Shown here: in pieces, positions 17,505-27,167 of the stretch
Layout: each line of letters starts with the position of its first letter
How positions within the stretch are numbered: the first letter of the stretch is position 1
From: an uncultured Spirochaetaceae bacterium
GTDB lineage: Bacteria; Spirochaetota; Spirochaetia; Sphaerochaetales; Sphaerochaetaceae
Direction: 5' to 3'
Assembly (NCBI GenBank): GCA_944392975.1
Contig: CALXYN010000001.1
Span: 1 to 64,000 of the forward strand
DNA length: 64,000 nucleotides
The notes under the pieces: generated by a model
Databases searched by the model: none
Told to the model about the DNA's origin: nothing
The model's input: only the letters and a program-made list of their open reading frames with translations
Position numbers and translations under genes: made by a program

Positions 17505-19544
17505 TCAGATATCAAGCGTCCTGACGAAGGTCGCGTTCTGCTCGATGAATTCCCTTCTGGGTTCAACATCTTCACCCATGAGCATGGAGAATACTCTATC
17601 TGCCTGCTCTGCATCTTCAAGATGAACCTTGCCAATCATTCTGGTCTCTGGGTTCATAGTTGTCTCCCAAAGCTGCTCCGGATTCATCTCTCCAAGACCT
17701 TTATAACGCTGGATTGCTACCTTGGATTCATCAATTCCTGGTGCATATTCATCAAGAATCTTTTTCTTATCAACCTCATCGTATGCATAGAAATCCTTCT
17801 TTCCAATAGTAATCTTGTAAAGAGGAGGCATTGCAAAATAGATATATCCTGCTTCTATAAGAGGTCTCATATAGCGGAAGAAGAAGGTGAGTAGGAGTGT
17901 CCTGATATGTGAGCCATCGACATCAGCATCAGCCATGATGATAATCTTGTGATACCTTGCCTTTGTAATATCAAAAGTCTTCTCATTATCATTCTTGTCG
18001 CTATCTTCATCGTCGAAATCACGGCCGGTGTTATTATACCTTGTAATTCCAGCTCCGATAGTCTGAATAACAGGTTCAAGCTTATCGTTATTAAGAACTT
18101 TAGCTTCCTGAGCCTTTTCAACGTTAAGCATCTTTCCCCAGAGAGGAAGGATAGCCTGGAAACGGCTGTCTCTTCCCTGTTTTGCAGAACCACCAGCACT
18201 ATCGCCCTCGACTATGAATACCTCACAGCGGGCCGGATCACGTTCTGTACAATCAGCAAGTTTTCCAGGAAGACCACCACCTTCAGATTTCTTCCTGATA
18301 TTCTCTCTTGCCTTTCTTGCAGCAACACGTCCAAGTGCAGCATTGGTAACCTTATCAAGAAGACGATCTATTGAATCAGGGAATTCATCAAAATAGTTTG
18401 TAAGATTCTCATAAACAAGGGAATCTACAATACCTTTGACATTGGAATTACCCAATTTCATCTTTGTCTGTCCCTCAAACTGAGGATTAGGAATCTTGAC
18501 GGAAATAATTGCCGTAAGTCCTTCTGCTATATCTGAGGATTCAAGACTATCAGGGTACTTCTTCATATATTTGACGCTCTTTTTGAGCTGATTATTCAAA
18601 CATCTTGATAAAGCTGCCCTGAAACCTGAAAGGTGAGTACCACCTTCACGGGTATTGATGTTATTTACGAATGTGTAAATCTTTTCATCATACTTATCGT
18701 TATACTGAAGAGATACTTCAACTGAAACATCATCTTTCTGACACTCAAACGAAATAGGATCAAAAAGCACAGTCTTATATTCGTTAAGGTACTTTACAAA
18801 AGATGAAAGACCGCCTTCTGCATGGAAGGTCTCCGATTTTTCAGGATCTGTACGTTTATCTGTGATTGTAATCGTTATACCTTTATTCAGATATGAAAGC
18901 TCCTTAAAACGAGCTGACAAAGTCTCATAACTGAATGAATTAGGTTCCATTATCTCAAAATCTGGAGTAAATCTTACAATCGTTCCTGTTCTATCAGTAT
19001 CTCCAATAATCTTCACATCACTTTCAGGAATACCTTTATGGTATGTCTGCCTGTAGACATGAGGAGCACGATGAACAGTGACTTCCATCCATGATGAAAG
19101 AGCATTTACACAGGAAACACCTACACCATGAAGTCCACCAGACACCTTATAAGCGTTGTGATCGAATTTTCCTCCTGCATGAAGCTGTGTGAGAACAACC
19201 TCAAGTGAGCTTTTTCCTTCTTCCGGATGGATATCGACAGGAATACCCCTGCCGTTATCCTCTACGGTGCATATCTCCCCATCGCTACCATTCTCAAGAT
19301 ATACTTTGATATCATTGCAGTAACCAGCCATTGCCTCATCTATGGAGTTATCAACAACCTCATAGACAAGATGATGCAAGCCGTCTATACCTGTAGACCC
19401 GATATACATACCTGGTCTAAGACGTACTGCTTCGAGGCCTTTCAGAACTGTGATACCGCTGGAATTGTAATCCTCGCTGGCCTTGATTTCTGCTTCTAGT
19501 TCTGCTTTGTCATGACCTGCGATTTTGAGTTCTTCATTATCCAT
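17505..19544 (-). CDS. gyrB: DNA gyrase subunit B
   Basis: About 679 residues. GHKL ATPase domain: [24 protein letters not shown] and [15 protein letters not shown]. The TOPRIM domain has [15 protein letters not shown] and [16 protein letters not shown]; the C-terminal end has [18 protein letters not shown]. The subunit supplies the ATP-driven gate of gyrase. The ATG at 19544 follows GGAAGG by 6 nt and is preferred over an ATG at 19568. TOPRIM reads [13 protein letters not shown] where many bacteria have LPLRGK. It is divergent from dnaA. Confidence 0.97.
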   Translation of the reverse strand: MDNEELKIAGHDKAELEAEIKASEDYNSSGITVLKGLEAVRLRPGMYIGSTGIDGLHHLVYEVVDNSIDEAMAGYCNDIKVYLENGSDGEICTVEDNGRGIPVDIHPEEGKSSLEVVLTQLHAGGKFDHNAYKVSGGLHGVGVSCVNALSSWMEVTVHRAPHVYRQTYHKGIPESDVKIIGDTDRTGTIVRFTPDFEIMEPNSFSYETLSARFKELSYLNKGITITITDKRTDPEKSETFHAEGGLSSFVKYLNEYKTVLFDPISFECQKDDVSVEVSLQYNDKYDEKIYTFVNNINTREGGTHLSGFRAALSRCLNNQLKKSVKYMKKYPDSLESSDIAEGLTAIISVKIPNPQFEGQTKMKLGNSNVKGIVDSLVYENLTNYFDEFPDSIDRLLDKVTNAALGRVAARKARENIRKKSEGGGLPGKLADCTERDPARCEVFIVEGDSAGGSAKQGRDSRFQAILPLWGKMLNVEKAQEAKVLNNDKLEPVIQTIGAGITRYNNTGRDFDDEDSDKNDNEKTFDITKARYHKIIIMADADVDGSHIRTLLLTFFFRYMRPLIEAGYIYFAMPPLYKITIGKKDFYAYDEVDKKKILDEYAPGIDESKVAIQRYKGLGEMNPEQLWETTMNPETRMIGKVHLEDAEQADRVFSMLMGEDVEPRREFIEQNATFVRTLDI

Positions 19545-19640
19545 ATGATTCCTTCCAGTCTGATTCATATATCCGTGGCTGAGACCTAATTGAGCAGGTG
19601 TGATAGTCGTAGCCGTATTCGGATTTTTCAGTACTTTTCA

Positions 19641-19669
19641 ATTATACAGCCTGAAGCCTTTTAATTCAA
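19641..19669 (-). promoter_or_regulatory. Promoter of gyrBA
   Basis: Minus-strand TTGAAT (19664-19669), 17-bp spacer ending in TG, and a perfect TATAAT (19641-19646). The leader is about 90 nt, in contrast to the leaderless genes nearby. Confidence 0.7.
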
Positions 19670-19755
19670 GGGAAGCCATAAATTATGATACCTGTTTATC
19701 TCTTTGTTATTAATTAAGTTAAATGTACAATAATTATCTCTGCATCTCTTATTGC

Positions 19756-19784
19756 TTTACGGTTAAACAACCCTTTGATATAAT
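19756..19784 (+). promoter_or_regulatory. Promoter of dnaA (near-leaderless)
   Basis: TTTACG (19756-19761), 17-bp spacer ending TGA, then TATAAT (19779-19784). The predicted RNA start is 3-4 nt before the ATG at 19795. No DnaA box is visible in this dnaA-gyrB interval. Confidence 0.65.
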
Positions 19785-19794
19785 CTCCGGCAAT

Positions 19795-21141
19795 ATGGAA
19801 AATCTCAAAAATATATGGCAGCAAGCATCATCGCTTCTGGAGGAAACCCTACCTGAATCAAAACGGCAGTGGATAAAGCGTATAAACTTCGAAAAAGAGG
19901 AAAACGGAAGAATGATTCTCTCCCTTTCCTCTAACTTCTATAAAGAAACAACAGAAAAAAACTGCAAAGCAGACATTGAGAATACTGTCTCTGAAATTGC
20001 AGGACATGAAATACCGATAGAATTCGTAGTGAACACTGCGAGAAAACCAGTTGTAAAACAGGCCTCAAAGGAAGTTAAAAAAGAAAAAACAGAACCTGTT
20101 TCGCGTAATACGACGCTTAATAAGCAATATTCTTTCGAAAACTTCATCTCTGGAGATAATAGCAGTTTTGCATTCAATGCATGTAAGGTAATTGCTCAGA
20201 ATCCGGGAACTTCTTTCAATCCATGTCTGATTTATGGTGGAGTAGGTCTTGGAAAAACACATCTTCTGGAATCAATCGGAAACTACATTGATGAACATAA
20301 TCCGAAGATGAAAATCATTTATACAACAGCGGAAAGTTTCACTAATGAATTCATTGATTCTCTTCTTTCAAAGGAGAAAATCTCATCATTTAAGACAAAA
20401 TACAGGAATGTGGATGTTCTTCTTATCGATGATATCCATTTTCTTCAGAAGAAAGACTCTACACAGGAAGAGCTTTTCCATACATTCAACGAACTATATG
20501 ACAATCACAAGCAGATTGTACTTACATGTGATCGTCCTATAACGGAATTAACAGATATAACTGACAGATTGAAAACAAGATTCAGGAAAGGTCTTAATGT
20601 TGATTTGCAGCCACCAGCATATGAAACAAGAATGGCCATCGCGATGCAGAAATGCAGGGAAAAAGGTTATCAGATAGATCAGAAAGTACTTGAATACATC
20701 TGCCAGAATGTAAATACAAATGTCAGGGATCTTGAAGGTGCTCTTACAACTCTCAGTTCTTTTGCAACTCTTGTAGGAAAACCTGTTACTCTTGATATAG
20801 CAAAAGAGCAATTGAAGAATTTCATCGTTACTCCAGCAATAAGAAACAGCGATATCTCTATTGATATGATAATCCATAGTACGGCAGCCTATTTTAACGT
20901 AAAAGAATATGATATTAAGGGTAAAAGCAGGAATAAGAACATCACTCTAGCTCGTCATATCTCAATTTATCTTGCTTCTGAACTTACTTCATACTCCCTT
21001 TCAGAGATAGGAAAGATGATGAATGGAAAGGATCACACCACAATCATGTATTCTGTCGAAAAGATAAAATCAATCATCGAAACAGACGATTCTGTAAGAC
21101 AGGCAGTTAATACCATAAAGCAGGATCTTCTTAATTCCTGA
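19795..21141 (+). CDS. dnaA: Chromosomal replication initiator DnaA
   Basis: 448 residues. Domain I starts MENLKNIWQQASSLLEETLP, followed by a linker. The AAA+ domain starts at FENFISGDNSSFAFNACKVI with Walker A GGVGLGKTH and Walker B VLLIDDIHFLQKK. The domain IV helix-turn-helix signature is MMNGKDHTTIMYSVEKI. DnaA-ATP binds boxes in oriC, opens the duplex and loads the helicase. An open frame extends upstream to 19723, but the promoter lies inside it, so the ATG at 19795 is chosen. The boxes it should bind flank its 3' end. Confidence 0.97.
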   Translation: MENLKNIWQQASSLLEETLPESKRQWIKRINFEKEENGRMILSLSSNFYKETTEKNCKADIENTVSEIAGHEIPIEFVVNTARKPVVKQASKEVKKEKTEPVSRNTTLNKQYSFENFISGDNSSFAFNACKVIAQNPGTSFNPCLIYGGVGLGKTHLLESIGNYIDEHNPKMKIIYTTAESFTNEFIDSLLSKEKISSFKTKYRNVDVLLIDDIHFLQKKDSTQEELFHTFNELYDNHKQIVLTCDRPITELTDITDRLKTRFRKGLNVDLQPPAYETRMAIAMQKCREKGYQIDQKVLEYICQNVNTNVRDLEGALTTLSSFATLVGKPVTLDIAKEQLKNFIVTPAIRNSDISIDMIIHSTAAYFNVKEYDIKGKSRNKNITLARHISIYLASELTSYSLSEIGKMMNGKDHTTIMYSVEKIKSIIETDDSVRQAVNTIKQDLLNS

Positions 21142-21142
21142 G

Positions 21143-21379
21143 TTTTCCACAACCGGTGGAAAAACCCTGTGGAAAAGATGTTAATATGCTGTAGAAAGCA
21201 TCTGAAAAAAATGTGAAAAGAGAACGGGTTTTCCACAGCCCGTTTTCTTTTTTCCTTAAATCGGTGGAAAACTGTGGATAAGAATAAAAGTTTTCCACAT
21301 ATTTATCCACAATTCATTTTCTTTAAAGAAAAGAAGATAAATATAGTTTTCCACATTTTCTAGATGCTTACTATTATTA
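21143..21379. other. oriC: Replication origin oriC: DnaA-box cluster and DnaA-trio
   Basis: The dnaA-dnaN gap holds two consensus TTATCCACA boxes (21273-21281 minus, 21303-21311 plus) and five TTTTCCACA boxes (21143, 21229, 21291, 21347 plus; 21168 minus), besides one-mismatch GGTGGAAAA copies at 21156 and 21263. Twelve bases after the last box, TTA-CTA-TTA-TTA (21368-21379) fits the DnaA-trio pattern used for strand unwinding in Bacillus, followed by AT-rich DNA. Gene strands switch outward from here. Confidence 0.9.
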
Positions 21380-21394
21380 CTGCACTCAAAATTA

Positions 21395-21403
21395 TGATAT
21401 ATT
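21395..21403 (+). promoter_or_regulatory. Extended -10 of dnaN
   Basis: TGA-TATATT lies 25 nt before the GTG start. A separate AAGGAG ribosome site follows, so this gene has a short normal leader. Confidence 0.4.
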
Positions 21404-21428
21404 AATGAATAATAAAGGAGTGACTTCT

Positions 21429-22538
21429 GTGAAATTTGTATGCCAGTCCAGCGCGCTCAGAGCCGAAATAGAAATAGCAAACAGCTTTGCAAGTTCTAAA
21501 AACTCATTATCAATATCAAGCAATGTTCTTCTTGAAGCATCTAATGATGCGCTCACTATAAAAGCATCAGACCAGAAAATGGGATTTTCCACTATCATTC
21601 CTATTTCTGTAATGGTTCCAGGTGCTACGACCGTTTATTGCGAAAAGCTTTCTCAGCTTCTCAAAAATACTCCTGACACTGAAATAGAAGTTTCAGAAGA
21701 AAACGGTGTTCTTATCATTAAACCTGCAGATGGAAGCAATTCTTTCCTTATAAACATAAAGACCATAGAAGCATCAAAATTCCCTGAGTTAATAGATATT
21801 GATGAATCTCTTTACTTCTCACTTACTCAGAGAGACTTCTTTGACATGATTGATAAGACTTCCTTTGCTGTTGCAGATGAAGATTCTCGTCATTTCCTTA
21901 CTGGTGTATATATGGAGAAAAAGGATGATGATCTTGTTCTCGTGGCAACTGATGGAAAGAGACTTTCATATGTATGCCGCCATTTTGAACAGGTTCTTCC
22001 AGATTTCATGCCAGCTATCATACCAACAAAGTTCCTTGCTCAGATGAAATCAATAGGTACAGGAGAGGGACTTTTTTCAATCGGAGTCAGAGAAGGATTC
22101 ATATTTGCGGAAATCGGAAACAGAACTATCTATTCAAGTCTTATCCAGGGACCTTATCCTGCATATGAAAAGGTTATTCCAAAAGGACTTGATAACGTCT
22201 GTATACTGAAGAAAGCAGATGCAGAAAAAGCAATCTCCCTTATTTCTATTCTCGTTGAGAGCAAATCAAAACGCATTTATGTAGACCTTTCAGAGAATCT
22301 CATCACATTCTCAAGTGAAAATACAGAATTCGGTGAGAGCAAGCAGTCTTTACCTGCATCTTATACTGGTCCAGATGTAAGAATGTCTTTCAACTGTCAG
22401 CTTCTTCTGACACCAATAAAGAAAATCGATTCTGATTTCATGAAAATAATGTTCAATAAACCATCTTCAGCAATGATATTCACCTCAGAACCAGAAAAGG
22501 ATTACCTTTTTGTTCTGATGCCAATGCAGATACAGTGA
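21429..22538 (+). CDS. dnaN: DNA polymerase III beta sliding clamp
   Basis: About 369 residues in three clamp repeats, ending YLFVLMPMQIQ like other clamps. It encircles DNA and tethers the replicative polymerase. The start is taken as GTG at 21429, 9 nt after AAGGAG, giving the usual family start MKFVCQ; an in-frame ATG at 21405 lies upstream of the ribosome site. The stop overlaps recF by 4 nt (GTGA), indicating translational coupling. Confidence 0.95.
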   Translation: MKFVCQSSALRAEIEIANSFASSKNSLSISSNVLLEASNDALTIKASDQKMGFSTIIPISVMVPGATTVYCEKLSQLLKNTPDTEIEVSEENGVLIIKPADGSNSFLINIKTIEASKFPELIDIDESLYFSLTQRDFFDMIDKTSFAVADEDSRHFLTGVYMEKKDDDLVLVATDGKRLSYVCRHFEQVLPDFMPAIIPTKFLAQMKSIGTGEGLFSIGVREGFIFAEIGNRTIYSSLIQGPYPAYEKVIPKGLDNVCILKKADAEKAISLISILVESKSKRIYVDLSENLITFSSENTEFGESKQSLPASYTGPDVRMSFNCQLLLTPIKKIDSDFMKIMFNKPSSAMIFTSEPEKDYLFVLMPMQIQ

Positions 22539-23623
22539 GATTTCTGACAGTATCGATAAACAATTTCAGGAACATATCCTCCGTGGAAATAAACATTGAT
22601 GCGGAGGATATTGTTCTCACTGGCATAAATGGTCAGGGAAAGACTAATTTCCTTGAAAGCATATATACACTTTGCTACGGATCTTCATTCAGGACAAATC
22701 ATTTAAAGGAGATAATAAAACACGGAACAAATGGTTTTTCTCTTTCTGCTGTAGTAGAGAATGATAATGGAGTAAGGGAAAAATTAAGAATTATATTTTC
22801 AGATGGAAAAAGACAGATAACTATTGATGGAAAGGAAATAAATGACAGAAGAAATCTCATTTACAGCTTTCCATGTATTGTCTTCTCCCATGACGATATT
22901 CTCTTTGTAAAAGGAGAACCTGAAAACAGAAGAAAATTTTTTGATCAGATGATGAGTCTGTATTCTCCTTTTTTCTTTGATTCTCTTCGTTCTTATAGAA
23001 GCATCCTGATGCAGCGTAATGCTGCTGTTAAACAAAAGAATAAGGATATAATCGCATTATATAATAATCGTCTTGCTTCTTTTGGATTGGAGATTATGAA
23101 GGAAAGGGCAGAAGCTGTTTATGGCTTTAATGCAATTTTTCCTGATTTATTTAAAAGAATATCAGGAACAGATATGAATGTAAGCGTAAAGTATCAGCCA
23201 TCCTGGGGAGCTATGGAAGATTCTGGTGAAATAGTGGAATATCTTGAGGAGAATACTGATAGGGATATCATTCTCTCTACAACTACCAGTGGTCCTCATA
23301 GAGACAGGTTTACCGTAATGTGTGATGGAATTCCGTTTTCTTCCATTGGTTCTACCGGACAGATAAGACTTGCCTCAATTCTGTTTCGCATTGCAGAAGC
23401 AGAATATTTTTCTGAAAAAACTGGAAAAAATCCGATGCTTTTAATAGATGATGTCTTGCTTGAGCTTGATAGCAATAAAAGAGGTTTAGTTCTTGAATCT
23501 CTTCCTTCCTATTCTCAGGCTTTTTATACATTTCTTCCAAACGAGAGTTACTTTTCTTCAAAGAGAAAAGATGCTTTATCATATGAAGTAGTGGAAGGAG
23601 CTTTCAGAAATGATAGAAGTTAA
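22535..23623 (+). CDS. recF: DNA replication and repair protein RecF
   Basis: 362 residues. SMC-like ATPase: Walker A GINGQGKTNF near residue 35, signature region FSSIGSTGQIRLASILFRIAE and Walker B LLIDDVLLELD. RecF with RecOR loads RecA at gaps and restarts replication. GTG start overlapping the dnaN stop. The final codons overlap the next gene by 14 nt. Confidence 0.95.
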   Translation: MRFLTVSINNFRNISSVEINIDAEDIVLTGINGQGKTNFLESIYTLCYGSSFRTNHLKEIIKHGTNGFSLSAVVENDNGVREKLRIIFSDGKRQITIDGKEINDRRNLIYSFPCIVFSHDDILFVKGEPENRRKFFDQMMSLYSPFFFDSLRSYRSILMQRNAAVKQKNKDIIALYNNRLASFGLEIMKERAEAVYGFNAIFPDLFKRISGTDMNVSVKYQPSWGAMEDSGEIVEYLEENTDRDIILSTTTSGPHRDRFTVMCDGIPFSSIGSTGQIRLASILFRIAEAEYFSEKTGKNPMLLIDDVLLELDSNKRGLVLESLPSYSQAFYTFLPNESYFSSKRKDALSYEVVEGAFRNDRS

Positions 23624-23888
23624 GGATATAAAAGATCTTGTAAGAGAATATGTTGATAAGACAGTTTCTCCCGATATCCGCTATCATCGTGAATGGCCAT
23701 TAATTGCAGGGCCTAATTTAAGAAGAGTCACTTCCTTTGCCAAAATGGATGGCAGCACTATATGTATCTATGTTAAAGGTTCTTCTGCAAGAACTATGGT
23801 AATGCTTGAAAAGAGGCGTATTATCTCAGATTTCAATAAGCACTTTTCAGATATAATTGCTGATGACATAAGAATTCTCCGTTTGTAA
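23610..23888 (+). CDS. DUF721 (DciA-like) protein
   Basis: 92 residues, a single DUF721/DciA-type domain: DLVREYVDKTVSPDIRYHREWPLIAG followed by ICIYVKGSSARTMVMLEKRRIISDFN. DciA proteins help load the replicative helicase in bacteria that lack DnaC/DnaI. Its place right after recF near oriC is the common one. The ATG lies 9-10 nt after GGAGC and inside the end of recF. The helicase-loading role is by family and context only. Confidence 0.8.
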   Translation: MIEVKDIKDLVREYVDKTVSPDIRYHREWPLIAGPNLRRVTSFAKMDGSTICIYVKGSSARTMVMLEKRRIISDFNKHFSDIIADDIRILRL

Positions 23889-23910
23889 TAATATATAGGA
23901 ATAATATGGG

Positions 23911-23939
23911 TTGACCTGTGATGCTGTGTTTGTTAGAAT
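23911..23939 (+). promoter_or_regulatory. Strong promoter for rpmH-rnpA
   Basis: TTGACC (23911-23916), exactly 17 bp, TAGAAT (23934-23939). The leader is about 65 nt, with GGAG before the rpmH ATG. Confidence 0.75.
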
Positions 23940-24012
23940 CACATAATTGGGCATAAAGGCAGCCATAATCTGATATTAACCGCTTAAAAGCGATGGATTT
24001 GGAGTATATTAA

Positions 24013-24180
24013 ATGAGTAACAAAGGCAAGAGAACCTATCATCCAAGCAAGATGAAGAGAACAAGAAAGTTCGGTTTCCGTGCAAGAATGGCTACAAAGG
24101 GTGGTCGTCTTGTACTTGCTCGCCGCAGAGCTAAGGGCAGACACAGCCTTACAGCAAGCGATGAGAAGAAGCCTTACTAA
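24013..24180 (+). CDS. rpmH: Ribosomal protein bL34
   Basis: 55 codons, small and very basic: [20 protein letters not shown] followed by [20 protein letters not shown]. It is the last-assembled small protein of the 50S subunit. It is slightly longer than most L34 because of the tail [10 protein letters not shown]. That tail's DNA contains the rnpA start codon, so the last 20 nt encode two proteins. Confidence 0.95.
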   Translation: MSNKGKRTYHPSKMKRTRKFGFRARMATKGGRLVLARRRAKGRHSLTASDEKKPY

Positions 24181-24523
24181 GATTGAAATCATTAGGAAAA
24201 AAGAAGAAATCAATCGCATTTTCAGGCAGGGAACAGCTTTATCCTGCAGGGGAATGCGATTAATCACTATTAGCAACAATCTGGGTTTTGATCGCATTAT
24301 AGTCATTCCGGCAAAACATTTTGGCAATGCAGTTGAAAGAAACAAGGTTCGTCGCAGAGCCAAGGAAATTTTCCGCAACTATGAAAAGAGAATAAACTCA
24401 GAAAATCCTATGGAAGATAAAGGACAGGATTATGCTCTTGTCCTGTATCCTGGTAAGGTTTCCACCTTTTCCTTGCTTGAGTCCGGTTTTTTAGAACTTC
24501 TGGACAGGTCTAGGCGGAAATAG
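24161..24523 (+). CDS. rnpA: Ribonuclease P protein component
   Basis: 120 residues. The RNR signature is [19 protein letters not shown] near residue 50, with the N-terminal family start [21 protein letters not shown]. It binds the RNase P RNA and helps trim tRNA 5' ends. A longer frame opens at 24080 inside rpmH, but family alignment favours MRRSLTK at 24161. This start overlaps rpmH by 20 nt. No yidD gene follows before yidC. Confidence 0.94.
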   Translation: MRRSLTKIEIIRKKEEINRIFRQGTALSCRGMRLITISNNLGFDRIIVIPAKHFGNAVERNKVRRRAKEIFRNYEKRINSENPMEDKGQDYALVLYPGKVSTFSLLESGFLELLDRSRRK

Positions 24524-24601
24524 TTCCCTTTTCTTCTCATCAGCAGAGATTTCCTATTCCAGCTTACGGATACATATCTTTCCATCATTCAAGGAGAAAA
24601 G

Positions 24602-26392
24602 ATGGATAGGAACACCATCATTGCAATTGTTCTGTCAGTTATAGTCATTACAGTTGGTATGACTATTCAGACAGCATTTTTTCCACCGGAAATTCCTGCT
24701 GTTGCAGAAGAAGGAACCGTTGTGGAAACAATTGATGCAACACTTCCAGGAGAATCCGGAAGCAGTATTGAAGCCACGGGAGAGAATCCTGATTCAACTC
24801 CATTCACTGTAACTGCAGGCTCTTATGCAATTACATTCGATCCTAAGGGAGCATCTGTTTCGTCCATAAAACTTACGGAACATCTCGATGGAGAAGAACC
24901 AGTTGAGCTTATTTTCAAGGATGCAGATGATGAGAATGCATTCATGCTTTATGTTGGTGGAGATAAGTCACAGCCTATAGACGCTGTTTTCAGCCATACT
25001 GAGTCTGTTAATTCCAATGGACTTAATATTGTATCATTCACTCGTGATTTTGTAACATCCGATGGTAAGCCATTTACTATCACCAAGCAGTTTGCAATTC
25101 CAGATAATGGTGAATATATGATTCAGCTGTCTGTTGGTATAAAGACACCTGATGGTTCTCCAATACCTCTCAATGTATCTTCCGATATGTATACATTATC
25201 TGTTGGACCACAGATTGGACCATCATTCAGGTCAATTTCCAACAACTATGATTACAGAAGGGTTTCTGTCCGTTACGATGGAAAAGGCAGAAGCGATGCA
25301 AGATTCAATGATGGAGTATTTGTATCCGATTCAGATGAGACAGTTGATTGGATGTCACTTGCTGGAAAGTATTTTGCTTTCATCCTTATTCCAGAAAGTG
25401 ATGGAATAATAGCTTCTGCAGAAGCAATTCAGACGTCAAATGAGACAGGAGTGCCTCAAGAGAATATCATTTATCTTTCACGAAGTGCTTCTGGAGAGTC
25501 TTCTGTACAGGATATGTACTCATTCTATGCAGGACCAAAAGTAAAGAACATTCTTTCTGTTTATGATAATGCGGACGACAATATATTCCGTATAGAAGGA
25601 CATGATCTTACAGAGATACTTGATGGAAGCTGGCTATCCTGGCTGGAGACAATTCTCAACTGGATTCTCCAGTTCTTCTATAAGATCATTCCAAACTATG
25701 GTGTGGCAATTATTCTCCTGACAGTCCTTATAAAACTTCTTTTGCAGCCACTTGCAAAGAAAGGTATGGATTCTACAGCAAAGATGAGTGCTCTTACACC
25801 TAAAATCAATGAGATCAAAGAAAGATATCCAGATGATCCTGAGGCACAGAATGCTGCAATGGCTAAGCTTTACAAGGAAGAGAAAATCAATCCGATGGGT
25901 TCTTGTCTGCCTATGCTTATCCAGTTCCCAATCTTCATTGCTCTTTATGGACTTCTGAATACAAACTTCGAACTTCGTGGATCAATGTTCATTCCAGGAT
26001 GGATTCCTGATCTTTCCATTCCAGATACTATTTTCACACTTTCTTTCTCAATTCCACTTCTTGGTAATCAGATCCATCTTCTGCCTATTCTCTATACCAT
26101 CTCCATGATTTTCTCTATGAAGATTACGCAGATGGGTTCACAGACAACAGCAGGATCTCAGGCTGGAATGATGAATTTCATGACGTATGGAATGCCTATT
26201 ATATTCTTCTTCATAATGTATAACGCTCCATCTGGACTTCTTCTTTACTGGTCAACTGTTAACGTTATATCAATCGGCCAGCAGATTTTTGTAAACAAGA
26301 AGAAAAAGAATGTATATGCAGAGCAGATTGCTGAGCGTGATGCAGAGAAGCTCGCCAAGAAAGAGGCAAAAAGAAAGAACAGGAGAAAGTAA
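24602..26392 (+). CDS. yidC: Membrane protein insertase YidC
   Basis: 596 residues, Gram-negative type. An N-terminal membrane span (residues 5-25) is followed by a large periplasmic domain (about 60-340) and the conserved insertase core with five spans (IIPNYGVAIILLTVLIKLLL through the end) and a basic C-terminal tail (KKNVYAEQIAERDAEKLAKK). It inserts and folds inner-membrane proteins with or without SecYEG. AAGGAG precedes the ATG. It is followed directly by the jag gene. Confidence 0.96.
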   Translation: MDRNTIIAIVLSVIVITVGMTIQTAFFPPEIPAVAEEGTVVETIDATLPGESGSSIEATGENPDSTPFTVTAGSYAITFDPKGASVSSIKLTEHLDGEEPVELIFKDADDENAFMLYVGGDKSQPIDAVFSHTESVNSNGLNIVSFTRDFVTSDGKPFTITKQFAIPDNGEYMIQLSVGIKTPDGSPIPLNVSSDMYTLSVGPQIGPSFRSISNNYDYRRVSVRYDGKGRSDARFNDGVFVSDSDETVDWMSLAGKYFAFILIPESDGIIASAEAIQTSNETGVPQENIIYLSRSASGESSVQDMYSFYAGPKVKNILSVYDNADDNIFRIEGHDLTEILDGSWLSWLETILNWILQFFYKIIPNYGVAIILLTVLIKLLLQPLAKKGMDSTAKMSALTPKINEIKERYPDDPEAQNAAMAKLYKEEKINPMGSCLPMLIQFPIFIALYGLLNTNFELRGSMFIPGWIPDLSIPDTIFTLSFSIPLLGNQIHLLPILYTISMIFSMKITQMGSQTTAGSQAGMMNFMTYGMPIIFFFIMYNAPSGLLLYWSTVNVISIGQQIFVNKKKKNVYAEQIAERDAEKLAKKEAKRKNRRK

Positions 26393-27076
26393 ATGCAGAA
26401 AGAATATGAAGGAAGAACCGAGCAGGAAGCAATAGATAAAGCCATAAGGGAGCTCGGACTTGATCGCGACCAGTTTGATGTTGAAATAGTAGAGAAAGAG
26501 AAGAAAGGTCTCTTCAGAAAGGGAAATGTGAAAATCAGAGTCTACTATGGTTCTGATGAATCAGAGGAAACTGAAGAAAAATATGATGATGAGGTAGTTG
26601 TAGAGGATCACAATCCTGTGCCTCAGAATGATAATGAAAGAAAGATTCTTGAATTTCTTGATACTCTCATTTCAAAGATGGGTTATACAGGACATTCAGT
26701 AATCACTTTCCGTCGCGAATCGAAAATCGGCATAAGTATAGAAAGCGAAGATTCATCAATCATTATTGGACGCAAAGGAAAGAATCTTGATGCTATCCAG
26801 CTTGTCACTAACGTATATGCAGGCAATCTTGATCCTGATATCAAAGTGGTGATAGACAGTGAAAATTACAGGGTAAGGCATGAAGAGCAGATTATCCGTA
26901 ACGCGTACAGGATTGCTGCCGATGTCAGAAGAACAGGACGTTCAAAGCTTCTGGATCCAATGAATCCATTTGAAAGAAGACTTGTTCATACAGCTCTTAA
27001 TGATTTCGATGGTGTTGAAACAAAGAGTGAGGGTGAGGGTCTTTATAAGCAGGTAAGGATACTTCCTAAAAAATGA
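26393..27076 (+). CDS. jag: RNA-binding protein Jag/KhpB
   Basis: 227 residues. Order: Jag-N domain (residues 1-50, EYEGRTEQEAIDKAIRELGL), acidic linker, KH domain (IIIGRKGKNLDAIQLVTNVY near residue 125) and R3H domain (RRLVHTALNDFDGVETKSEGEG). It binds RNA in the cytoplasm and in Firmicutes works with KhpA on cell growth. It begins directly after the yidC stop. The usual neighbour mnmE is not next. Confidence 0.93.
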   Translation: MQKEYEGRTEQEAIDKAIRELGLDRDQFDVEIVEKEKKGLFRKGNVKIRVYYGSDESEETEEKYDDEVVVEDHNPVPQNDNERKILEFLDTLISKMGYTGHSVITFRRESKIGISIESEDSSIIIGRKGKNLDAIQLVTNVYAGNLDPDIKVVIDSENYRVRHEEQIIRNAYRIAADVRRTGRSKLLDPMNPFERRLVHTALNDFDGVETKSEGEGLYKQVRILPKK

Positions 27077-27083
27077 GTAACAT

Positions 27084-27110
27084 GCTCCGGGAAACCGGAG
27101 CAATATTATT
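27084..27110 (+). terminator. Hairpin after jag
   Basis: GCTCCGG pairs with CCGGAGC around GAAA. The tail is only moderately T-rich, so it is a probable weak terminator. Confidence 0.55.
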
Positions 27111-27137
27111 GACAATCAATTTTAATAATGATACTTT
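27109..27137 (+). promoter_or_regulatory. Promoter of the Fur-family regulator and rubrerythrin
   Basis: TTGACA (27109-27114) with an extended -10 TGA-TACTTT (27132-27137) after 17 bp. Confidence 0.55.
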
Positions 27138-27158
27138 ATTGATAACAATTACTAATAA
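27136..27158. promoter_or_regulatory. Candidate PerR/Fur box
   Basis: TTATTGATAAC and ATTACTAATAA form an imperfect dyad (8 of 11 positions) around a central A. It lies between the -10 and the ribosome site of a Fur-family gene, consistent with autorepression. Confidence 0.4.
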
Positions 27159-27167
27159 GGAAAGTTT

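Noticed and set aside
19569-19778. DnaA boxes upstream of dnaA (as in Bacillus incAB)
   Set aside because: No TTATCCACA or TTTTCCACA within one mismatch was seen; the interval instead holds the gyrB promoter and leader.
23833-24378. A 181-codon minus-strand frame over rpmH-rnpA
   Set aside because: Antisense to two essential genes with conserved products and across the rpmH promoter.
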